Assembly: GCA_020216845.1 (NCBI GenBank)
Contig: JAIWNK010000099.1
Span: 1 to 10,000, forward strand
Length of the DNA: 10,000 nt
Direction of reading: 5' to 3'
Origin: Anaerolinea sp.
Lineage (GTDB): Bacteria; Chloroflexota; Anaerolineae; Anaerolineales; Anaerolineaceae
Shown: piece after piece, positions 1-4,872 of the stretch
How the letters are laid out: each line of letters opens with the position of its first letter
How positions within the stretch are numbered: the first letter of the stretch is position 1
Position numbers and translations under genes: made by a program
The notes under the pieces: generated by a model
What the model saw: the letters and a program-made list of their open reading frames with translations, nothing else
What the model was told of the DNA's origin: nothing
Databases searched by the model: none

Positions 1-203
1 ACGCAGCCCATCATCTACTGGCTCAACCCCCCACCAATATAGTGAAGACAATGGACGCAACGGACGAAACAGAGCCCACAGCAACAGCCCCAACCCACCC
101 TGTGCCAGACTCACTCCCATCCAGGCGGTCAGCGCCGTCCATGCTGCGCGTTTCCACAACGTCTCAATCTTCACACCATGATCATACCATATTTAACCGG
201 GCC
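1..203. other. Upstream stretch with no supported gene
   Basis: I see no convincing gene here. A reading frame entering from a GTG at 42 joins the binding-protein gene in frame. It has no Shine-Dalgarno sequence, its composition (many Thr, Pro, Ser, His) is unlike a signal peptide, and the promoter at 204-232 lies inside it, so it is most likely untranslated. The only small structure noticed is the palindrome ATGATCAT at 178-185. The first bases could belong to a neighbouring gene outside the window, but nothing identifies it. Confidence 0.5.
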
Positions 204-232
204 TTGACGAAACCAGCGCCAACGCGTATGAT
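204..232 (+). promoter_or_regulatory. Sigma70-type promoter of the ABC importer operon
   Basis: TTGACG at 204-209 and TATGAT at 227-232 each match the housekeeping consensus at five of six bases and are separated by exactly 17 bases. The expected transcription start is near 239-240, giving a leader of about 25 bases that contains the ribosome binding site and ends at the ATG at 264. The position supports 264 rather than any upstream start codon. Confidence 0.7.
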
Positions 233-252
233 GAAGGCACATTTCACCCTTC

Positions 253-258
253 AAGGAG
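253..258 (+). promoter_or_regulatory. Ribosome binding site that fixes the start of the binding-protein gene
   Basis: AAGGAG at 253-258 stands five bases before the ATG at 264. It is the only good Shine-Dalgarno match in front of any in-frame start of this gene. Starting there gives a textbook lipoprotein signal peptide, whereas the upstream GTG and ATG candidates would bury that signal behind 74 polar residues. Confidence 0.75.
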
Positions 259-263
259 CTGTT

Positions 264-1238
264 ATGAAACTTACCCCGACTCTACGCAACTTGTTTGCCT
301 TTGTTCTCATCACCACCTTGCTGCTGAGCGGCTGTGCTCGCTCCACCCCCACCCCAGCAGAAATGCCCACACTGCGCATTGCCGTGCTGCCGATCATTGA
401 CACCCTGCCAATGTATGTTGCTCAACAAGAAGGTCTGTTCACCAAATACAACGTCAAGGTTGAATTCGTGCCGGTTGGTTCAGCGCCCGAACGCGATCAG
501 GTGCTCGCCGCCGGACAGGCCGATGGCACGGTCAACGAATTGCTGTCGGTCTTCTTCTTCAACAAAGACAGCGTGCAAATGCAAGTTGTCAGCTACGCCC
601 TTGTGCCAACGGCCACTTCGCCACATTTCTTCATCCTTGCCTCAGCCCAAAGCGGCATCACCCGCCCCGAAGAGCTCAAGAACGTGCCCATTGGCGTTTC
701 GCAAGGCACCATCATTGAATACGTCAACGAAGGCATCCTGACCGGGCAAGGCCTGCAACCCACCGAAATTCAAACCGTCGCCGTGCCAAAAATTTCAGAC
801 CGCATGGCACTGCTCAGCTCCGGCGAACTGAAAGCCGCTGTGATGCCCGACCCATTGGCTGCCCTGGCCGTCCAACAGGGCGCGGTGATTGTCGCCGATG
901 ATGCTGCCTACCCACAATATGGCTTCAGCGTGATTTCCTTCCGCAAAGCGGTGATTGACCAAAACCCGACCGCCATTGCCGGCTTCCTGGCCGCCCTTAA
1001 AGAAGCCAAATTGCTGCTCAGCCAAAAGCCCGATTCGTATAAGAACCTGCTCAGCGAGCAAAAGCTCGTGCCAGAGCCGCTCATCGCCAGCTATACCATT
1101 CCCTATTTTTCAACTTCGGGCGTGCCTTCCGAAGCCGAATGGAACCTGGCCTCAGATTGGGCGATCGCCAAAGGGCTGATCAACACCCGCCCCGCCTATG
1201 CCGAAGCGATCAACGGCGGCTATTTGCCAGTACCCTAA
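264..1238 (+). CDS. ABC importer substrate-binding lipoprotein (NMT1/SsuA-like)
   Basis: This 324-residue protein is predicted to capture a small solute outside the membrane and deliver it to the permease and ATPase encoded next. Residues 1-23 form a lipoprotein signal peptide: Lys and Arg near the start, a hydrophobic core at 10-21, then the lipobox LSGC with Cys24 as the lipidated residue. A Thr/Pro/Ala spacer follows to about residue 36. The mature part opens with LRIAVLP (38-43) and MYVAQQEGLFTKY (50-62), the pattern of NMT1/THI5, SsuA and NrtA binding proteins, with further family segments near 84-95 (the A-G-Q-A-D-G region) and 136-150 (the E-E-L-K and P-I-G-V-S region). The start is chosen from the AAGGAG site, the promoter and the signal peptide. 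The family covers sulfonates, nitrate, thiamine precursors and riboflavin (RibY, known in Chloroflexota). I see no TPP or FMN riboswitch upstream, so the substrate stays open. Confidence 0.88.
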   Translation: MKLTPTLRNLFAFVLITTLLLSGCARSTPTPAEMPTLRIAVLPIIDTLPMYVAQQEGLFTKYNVKVEFVPVGSAPERDQVLAAGQADGTVNELLSVFFFNKDSVQMQVVSYALVPTATSPHFFILASAQSGITRPEELKNVPIGVSQGTIIEYVNEGILTGQGLQPTEIQTVAVPKISDRMALLSSGELKAAVMPDPLAALAVQQGAVIVADDAAYPQYGFSVISFRKAVIDQNPTAIAGFLAALKEAKLLLSQKPDSYKNLLSEQKLVPEPLIASYTIPYFSTSGVPSEAEWNLASDWAIAKGLINTRPAYAEAINGGYLPVP

Positions 1239-2002
1239 TGATTGAAGTGCAAGGGCTGCGCTTTGGCTATGCCGGCGCAGCCCCCCTTTTCACCGATTTC
1301 AACTGGCAGGTGCAGCGCGGGGAACGTTGGGCTGTGTTTGGCTCATCCGGCTGCGGCAAAACCACCTTGCTCTACTTGCTGGCCGGGTTACACCGTCCAC
1401 AAGCCGGACAGGTGCGCATTGCCGGGCAGCCATTGCAACGTCCGCGCCCGCATACCGGCCTCATCTTACAAGATTATGGCCTGTTGCCCTGGGCCACCGT
1501 ACGTCAAAACGCCAGCCTGGGGCTGCGGGTGCGCGATTTTTATGGGCCCGATGGCAAACATGCCCCAGCTGACTTCCGCCCCACGCAGCAAGATGTCACC
1601 CCCTGGCTGGAACGGCTTGGATTGCTGCCGGTTGCCGAACAATATCCGGCGCAGCTCTCCGGCGGGCAACGTCAGCGCACGGCCATTGCCCGCACCCTGG
1701 CCCTGCAACCCGATTTGCTGCTGATGGACGAGCCATTTTCATCGTTAGATGCCGTCACACGCGAGGCGCTGCAAGACCTGACCTGCGAGCTATGTCAGGA
1801 ACAAAGCCTGACCCTGGTGCTGGTGACGCACGCCATCGAAGAGGCAGTGCGCATGGGGGAACACATCCTCTTGCTCGGCCAACCGCCCAACAGCAATGCG
1901 GTTTGCTTCGAGAACCCATTTGCCAGCTGCCATGTCGCAGCAGATGAAATGGGACGCACCGCGCTGATTCAACAACTACGTCAGGAGCTCAACCGCCGAT
2001 GA
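1238..2002 (+). CDS. ABC importer ATPase (nitrate/sulfonate/taurine family)
   Basis: This 254-residue cytoplasmic ATPase should power the importer. Its motifs are complete and in order: Walker A GSSGCGKT at 35-42, Q-loop Gln78 in LQDYGLLPW, signature LSGGQRQR at 140-147, Walker B LLLMDEP at 160-166 with Asp164 and catalytic Glu165, D-loop SSLD at 168-171 and switch His198. The L-L-P-W after the Q-loop is typical of the SsuB/TauB/NrtD branch. The start codon overlaps the stop of the binding-protein gene by one base (TAATG), pointing to translational coupling; the longer in-frame start at 1139 lies inside the upstream gene and was rejected. Between the Q-loop and the signature, about residues 100-118 (Phe, Tyr, Gly, Pro, Asp and Lys rich) look some ten residues longer than usual. 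The C-terminal tail beyond His198 is short and has no added regulatory domain. Confidence 0.93.
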   Translation: MIEVQGLRFGYAGAAPLFTDFNWQVQRGERWAVFGSSGCGKTTLLYLLAGLHRPQAGQVRIAGQPLQRPRPHTGLILQDYGLLPWATVRQNASLGLRVRDFYGPDGKHAPADFRPTQQDVTPWLERLGLLPVAEQYPAQLSGGQRQRTAIARTLALQPDLLLMDEPFSSLDAVTREALQDLTCELCQEQSLTLVLVTHAIEEAVRMGEHILLLGQPPNSNAVCFENPFASCHVAADEMGRTALIQQLRQELNRR

Positions 2003-2739
2003 AGCGCCGCGATTTGCTACTTGCCAGCCTGGCCCTGCTTTCCGCCTGGTATCTCCTGGCGCTGATCATTCAACGGCCCATCCTGCCCGCCCCAGACAAA
2101 GTCTTGCTGGTCTTTTTTCAAGAACTTGGGCGCGGCCTGTTGCTCCATTTTGCCGCCAGCCTGGGGCGCGCCGTTGCCGGCATGACCATTGCCGTGTTGC
2201 TAGCCGTTCCTGCCGGCCTGGGGTTGGGCGCCACCCCCCGCCTCAACCGCTTCTTCTCGCCCATTCTTTACCTGCTCTACCCCATCCCCAAAGTCGTGCT
2301 AACCCCCATCGTCTTGCTCTTGTTGGGCATTGGCGATTTGGCCAAAATAACGATGATCGTGCTAATCCTGTTCTTTCAGGTATTGGTATTGGTGCGCGAT
2401 CAGGCCGCCGGGCTTCCCCCACAACTGTTACACAGTCTGCGCAGCCTGGGGGCCGGACGACGTGCCCTGTTGCGCTTCGTCTATTTGCCCGCTGCGCTGC
2501 CCTCCATCCTCACCGCGCTGCGCCAATCCATCGGCACGACCGTTGCCGTGCTCTACGTCACCGAGCTATTCGCCACTCGTTGGGGGTTGGGGTACTACAT
2601 CTATTATCAAGGCAGCACCTTGCTGAACTACCCCGCCATGTATGCCGGCGTGCTGGCAATGAGCCTGCTTGGCCTTGGGCTCTATTTTGCCGTTGATGGA
2701 CTGGAACGCCGCCTGTGCCCGTGGAAATTCGTCGCTTAG
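1999..2739 (+). CDS. ABC importer permease (BPD_transp_1, SsuC/TauC-like)
   Basis: This 246-residue inner-membrane protein should form the channel of the importer, probably as a homodimer since only one permease is encoded. Hydrophobic segments lie near residues 5-25, 55-76, 86-110, 114-133, 165-190 and 213-235, giving about six helices. The cytoplasmic coupling (EAA) loop is visible at about 145-170: the L-R-S-L-G-A-G core followed by the FVYLPAALPSI stretch, with the conserved Gly and the Leu-Pro pair. The length is usual for SsuC, TauC and ThiX permeases. Its ATG overlaps the end of the ATPase gene by four bases (ATGA), so the two are probably translationally coupled. The gene ends at 2739, where its stop codon overlaps that of the convergent menA gene, leaving no room for a terminator. 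Confidence 0.92.
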   Translation: MKRRDLLLASLALLSAWYLLALIIQRPILPAPDKVLLVFFQELGRGLLLHFAASLGRAVAGMTIAVLLAVPAGLGLGATPRLNRFFSPILYLLYPIPKVVLTPIVLLLLGIGDLAKITMIVLILFFQVLVLVRDQAAGLPPQLLHSLRSLGAGRRALLRFVYLPAALPSILTALRQSIGTTVAVLYVTELFATRWGLGYYIYYQGSTLLNYPAMYAGVLAMSLLGLGLYFAVDGLERRLCPWKFVA

Positions 2740-3617
2740 CCCCAGAGCGCCAACCCGACCCACAGCAACACCGCAAACCACAACGCCAATTGTCCCGAGC
2801 CAGCCAGGGCGCGGTTGAGCGTTGCCCCCTCCGCCCGCCACACCAGGCGCAAGGTAGGCCAGGCAAGGGGCAAGCACAAGCCGGTTAGCAACGCCCCAAC
2901 CGGCAACAACCCGGCCAGCACACACCCAACCGGCAGCAACAGCGCCAACAAAAACAGAAGCATATATTGCCGGCGCGTTGCCTGAGCACCAATGCGGGTT
3001 GCCAGCGTGCGCTTCCCTGCGGCCCGGTCGGTTTCAAGGTCGCGCAGATTGTTGACCACCAGAATATTGACGATCAACAACCCAACTGCCACAGAGACCC
3101 ACCCCGCCGCCGCGCTCAGTCGCCCCGCCTGAACATAATACGTGCCATTGACCGCTGCCAGGCCAAAGAACAGGAACACAAACACCTCGCCCAGCCCATG
3201 ATAGCCGAGCGGGAACGGCCCGGCCGTATAGGCAATTGCAGCCACAATCGCCGTGACGCCAATGGCCACAATCGGCCAGCCCCCCACCCAGACGAGATAC
3301 GCCCCCAACAAAACCGCCGCTGCAAACACCACCACCATGCCCAACTTGACCTGCGCCGGACGCAACAACCCCGCTTGCGTCACGCGCAACGGCCCAGCCG
3401 TGCGTTGCGCATCGGCGCCGCGCTCATAATCAAACACGTCGTTGGCCAGGTTGCTGCCCACTTGCAGCAACAGCGCTGCCAGCAAGGCCGTCAGCGCTGG
3501 CAAAGCCGCAAATTGCCCATCCCACCAGGCCAGGGCAGTGCCAGCCACCACGCCTGCCGCAGCCGCCGGCAAAGTTTTTGGGCGAGCAGCCAACCACCAA
3601 ATTTTCCATTTGCTCAT
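2736..3617 (-). CDS. menA: 1,4-dihydroxy-2-naphthoate polyprenyltransferase (MenA)
   Basis: MenA joins a polyprenyl diphosphate tail to 1,4-dihydroxy-2-naphthoate in the membrane, giving demethylmenaquinone. The 293-residue protein belongs to the UbiA family. The first Asp-rich motif is N59-D60-V-F-D63-Y-E with Asp69 following; the second is N190-L-R-D193-L-E-T-D197, followed by R-A-A-G-K-R. The N-terminal RPKTLP at 12-17 and the tight fit to MenA rather than UbiA motifs make the call firm. Around eight or nine hydrophobic helices run from about residue 15 to the end. Of two close ATGs, the one at 3617 is preferred because GGAGG is seven bases before it; the ATG at 3623 would be only one base from that site. 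It is divergent from menG, which performs the next step, and convergent with the ABC permease. Confidence 0.95.
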   Translation of the reverse strand: MSKWKIWWLAARPKTLPAAAAGVVAGTALAWWDGQFAALPALTALLAALLLQVGSNLANDVFDYERGADAQRTAGPLRVTQAGLLRPAQVKLGMVVVFAAAVLLGAYLVWVGGWPIVAIGVTAIVAAIAYTAGPFPLGYHGLGEVFVFLFFGLAAVNGTYYVQAGRLSAAAGWVSVAVGLLIVNILVVNNLRDLETDRAAGKRTLATRIGAQATRRQYMLLFLLALLLPVGCVLAGLLPVGALLTGLCLPLAWPTLRLVWRAEGATLNRALAGSGQLALWFAVLLWVGLALWG

Positions 3618-3624
3618 TGGCATA

Positions 3625-3630
3625 CCTCCA
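3625..3630 (-). promoter_or_regulatory. Ribosome binding site of menA
   Basis: On the - strand TGGAGG occupies 3630-3625. It is seven bases before the ATG at 3617 but only one base before the in-frame ATG at 3623. This spacing decides for the start at 3617. Confidence 0.7.
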
Positions 3631-3650
3631 TCGTTTTCTCAACCATGCCT

Positions 3651-3681
3651 ATTATAAACGGGTATAATTGAAGTATGGCAA
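3651..3681 (-). promoter_or_regulatory. Probable menA promoter, facing the menG promoter
   Basis: Reading the - strand, a perfect TATAAT lies at 3656-3651, and TTGCCA, five of six matches to TTGACA, lies at 3681-3676. The spacer is 19 bases, slightly long. The expected transcription start near 3644 gives a leader of about 26 bases carrying the TGGAGG site. The proposed -35 covers the start codon of menG. Confidence 0.55.
3663..3668 (+). promoter_or_regulatory. menG -10 element, probably giving a leaderless transcript
   Basis: A perfect TATAAT at 3663-3668 ends six bases before the menG ATG at 3675. RNA polymerase usually starts about seven bases after the -10, which places the first transcribed base on or next to the A of the start codon. 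No Shine-Dalgarno sequence is present before 3675, as expected for a leaderless message. The -35 position (around 3640-3645) holds only a poor match. Confidence 0.6.
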
Positions 3682-4367
3682 ATCTAACTGGTCCGCAACG
3701 CGCCCGCTACGTACAAACCATGTTCAGCCAAATTGCTGGACGCTATGACATCCTCAACCGCCTGATGACCGGCGGAATGGATGTGCGTTGGCGGCGAGAT
3801 ACCATCCGCCGCACACAACTACAGCCGGGCGAACGCCTGCTCGACCTGGGCAGCGGAACCGGCGACCTGGCCCGCGAAGCCCTGCGCCAACAACCTGCCG
3901 CACAAGTCGTTGCAGCAGATTTTACGCTCAACATGATGTTGGTCGGCAAACGGCATGGCCCGCTGCCCTGGCTTGCTGCCGATGCCCTGCGTTTGCCCTT
4001 CCCCGATCACAGCTTCGATGCCATCGTCAGCGGCTTTCTCATGCGCAATGTCGGCGACCTGCCCGCCGCCCTGCTCGAACAGGTGCGCGTCCTCAAACCA
4101 GGAGGCCGCCTCGTCATCCTCGAAACAACCCGGCCAACCCGCACACCTCTCTGGCCGTTGGTCTGGGCGCATCTGCACATCGGCATTCCCATGCTGGGCA
4201 TGTTGGTTGCTCGCAAAGGCAGCGCCTATCAATATCTGCGCGCCAGCACCGAATCTTTCTTGCTGGCCGAAGACCTTGCCGAGCAAATGCTGCGCGCCGG
4301 CTTGGGTGGGGTGGGCTTTCAACGTCGCATGATGGGCACCATTGCCATCCATTGGGGCAAGAAATAA
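3675..4367 (+). CDS. menG: Demethylmenaquinone methyltransferase (MenG/UbiE)
   Basis: This cytoplasmic or membrane-associated enzyme transfers a methyl group from S-adenosylmethionine to demethylmenaquinone, the last step of menaquinone synthesis. The 230-residue protein has the usual UbiE/COQ5 layout. Residues 17-40 hold the family signature (F-S-Q-I-A-G-R-Y-D, L-N-R-L and the W-R-R end). The SAM-binding motif I is LLDLGSGTGD at 55-64, the acidic residue after strand 2 is in VVAADF (78-83), and ADALRLPFPDHSFD at 102-115 leads into FLMRNV at 121-126. The post-motif is KPGGRLVILE at 141-150, and YQYLRASTESF at 185-195 matches the second UbiE signature. The family also serves ubiquinone, but the menA neighbour indicates menaquinone. 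It is divergent from menA and appears to lack a leader. Confidence 0.94.
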   Translation: MANLTGPQRARYVQTMFSQIAGRYDILNRLMTGGMDVRWRRDTIRRTQLQPGERLLDLGSGTGDLAREALRQQPAAQVVAADFTLNMMLVGKRHGPLPWLAADALRLPFPDHSFDAIVSGFLMRNVGDLPAALLEQVRVLKPGGRLVILETTRPTRTPLWPLVWAHLHIGIPMLGMLVARKGSAYQYLRASTESFLLAEDLAEQMLRAGLGGVGFQRRMMGTIAIHWGKK

Positions 4368-4424
4368 CATCCCCTTCAGGCCTTTCGCCGGGCACTTTGG
4401 GGCAGAAACACTCAGGACAAAAAT

Positions 4425-4454
4425 TTGACAAAAGCGATGAAAATTGGATATAAT
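4425..4454 (+). promoter_or_regulatory. Consensus sigma70 promoter of the CopZ-like gene
   Basis: TTGACA at 4425-4430 and TATAAT at 4449-4454 both match consensus perfectly, with an 18-base spacer. The expected start is near 4461. This is the strongest promoter in the window by sequence, and it isolates the small gene from menG, which ends 57 bases before it. Confidence 0.8.
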
Positions 4455-4458
4455 AATA

Positions 4459-4475
4459 CTATCTCATTCTCATAG
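4459..4475. promoter_or_regulatory. Possible operator at the CopZ transcription start
   Basis: CTAT at 4459-4462 and ATAG at 4472-4475 form an imperfect inverted repeat with a nine-base gap, and the interior consists of two tandem copies of TCTCAT at 4462-4473. The element sits on the expected transcription start of a strong promoter, where a repressor would act. It does not closely match the CsoR, CueR or Fur sites I know, and the arms are short, so this is tentative. Confidence 0.25.
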
Positions 4476-4486
4476 AGGAATTTGCG

Positions 4487-4702
4487 ATGAACCACCTTGA
4501 ATTACATATCCCCGCCATTTCATGCGGACATTGTGTCCACACCATCAAAAGCGAGTTGAGCGAGCTGCCCGGCGTGCACACCGTCCAAGGCGACCCACAA
4601 ACCAAGCAAGTGACTGTCACTTTTGAGGCGCCGGCCACCGCACAGGCCATCATCGCCCTGCTCAAGGAAATTCACTACCCACCCGAAGAAGTTGCCGCCT
4701 GA
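4487..4702 (+). CDS. Small heavy-metal-associated (HMA) protein, CopZ-like copper chaperone
   Basis: This 71-residue protein is a single HMA domain, the ferredoxin-like fold that carries Cu(I) or similar soft metals in the cytoplasm and hands it to P-type ATPases. The metal site is ISCGHC at 11-16 with Cys13 and Cys16; Ile-Ser replaces the Met-Thr that usually precedes the first Cys. The fold continues with the first helix at about 14-27, the turn LPGV at 27-30, strand QVTVTFE at 41-47 and a second helix at 52-61. His63-Tyr64-Pro matches the aromatic position of loop 5 that shields the metal. An AGAGGAA ribosome site at 4474-4480 precedes the ATG by six bases. The gene stands alone, with no CopA, CsoR or CueR next to it in this window. 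A role with another metal, such as zinc or mercury, is less likely but not excluded. Confidence 0.9.
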   Translation: MNHLELHIPAISCGHCVHTIKSELSELPGVHTVQGDPQTKQVTVTFEAPATAQAIIALLKEIHYPPEEVAA

Positions 4703-4721
4703 AAAAACATTTTCTTTTTTC
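4701..4721 (+). terminator. Weak A/T hairpin after the CopZ-like gene
   Basis: GAAAAAA at 4701-4707 can pair with TTTTTTC at 4715-4721 around a seven-base loop. The hairpin starts inside the stop codon. It is almost all A-T and therefore weak, but the T-tract on its 3' side could help termination in either direction. A classical GC-rich terminator is absent here. Confidence 0.25.
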
Positions 4722-4740
4722 GGTTGCACACCGCGTTTTG

Positions 4741-4749
4741 TGATATAGT
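4741..4749 (+). promoter_or_regulatory. Extended -10 promoter upstream of the tkt leader terminator
   Basis: TGATATAGT combines an extended -10 (TG one base before the hexamer) with TATAGT at 4744-4749, five of six matches to TATAAT. A TTGCAC at 4724-4729 lies only 14 bases upstream, too close for a standard -35. The predicted start is near 4756, just where the structured segment begins. Confidence 0.45.
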
Positions 4750-4755
4750 TAACTT

Positions 4756-4826
4756 GCCAGATGAGAGACTGGCGTTTCTCCTTCTCGCCTGTGGAGGATG
4801 GTTTGGGCCATCCTCCACGCTCTTTT
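4756..4826 (+). ncRNA. Candidate small RNA or attenuated leader upstream of tkt
   Basis: Between an extended -10 element and a strong terminator lie about 71 bases with no good reading frame. The 5' part can form GCCAG (4756-4760) with CTGGC (4769-4773) around an eight-base loop. An alternative pairing GGCG (4771-4774) with CGCC (4786-4789) would compete with it. The segment between, TTTCTCCTTCT (4775-4785), is pyrimidine-rich and complementary to Shine-Dalgarno-like sequence, as in several trans-acting regulatory RNAs. The 3' end is the terminator hairpin. It is not recognisable as a known riboswitch; the TPP core motifs are absent although transketolase uses TPP. It may be an independent small RNA or the prematurely terminated leader of the tkt operon. 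This is inference from layout only. Confidence 0.4.
4791..4826 (+). terminator. Strong intrinsic terminator between the CopZ-like gene and tkt
   Basis: GTGGAGGATGG (4791-4801) pairs perfectly with CCATCCTCCAC (4808-4818) around the six-base loop TTTGGG, followed by GCTC and TTTT at 4823-4826. The 11-pair GC-rich stem and short T-run fit a rho-independent terminator. It ends the CopZ-like transcript and/or the short RNA started near 4756, and lies 46 bases before tkt. Confidence 0.8.
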
Positions 4827-4831
4827 AATTG

Positions 4832-4840
4832 TGGTAGAAT
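4832..4840 (+). promoter_or_regulatory. Extended -10 promoter of the tkt-rpiB-tal/pgi operon
   Basis: TGGTAGAAT at 4832-4840 is an extended -10 (TG, one base, then TAGAAT with five of six matches). No good -35 lies at the right distance; that position falls in the terminator stem. The expected start near 4847 gives a leader of about 26 bases. Because it follows the terminator, it would let the operon be transcribed independently of upstream transcription. Confidence 0.5.
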
Positions 4841-4872
4841 GAACAACGAAATCTTTTTGATGAGGTTCGCGC

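Noticed and set aside
1..263. TPP or FMN riboswitch before the ABC importer
   Set aside because: No conserved core of either class is present, and the predicted leader after the promoter is only about 25 bases long.
2967..3671. Open frame of 234 codons on the + strand, antisense to menA
   Set aside because: Its product is rich in Arg, His, Gln and Pro with no domain pattern, and it mirrors a well-supported menA. It is a by-product of GC-rich codon use.
3819..4370. Open frame of 183 codons on the - strand, antisense to menG
   Set aside because: It has no ribosome site or recognisable motif and lies fully over menG, whose motifs are complete.
4368..4424. Terminator hairpin after menG (CCCC at 4371-4374 with GGGG at 4399-4402)
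   Set aside because: Only four pairs close a long loop and there is no T-run, so I do not call it.
4703..4872. TPP riboswitch upstream of the TPP-dependent transketolase
   Set aside because: The conserved CUGAGA and the CCAGCGUAGGGA-type core are absent. The GATGAGAGACTGG segment only resembles part of it by chance.
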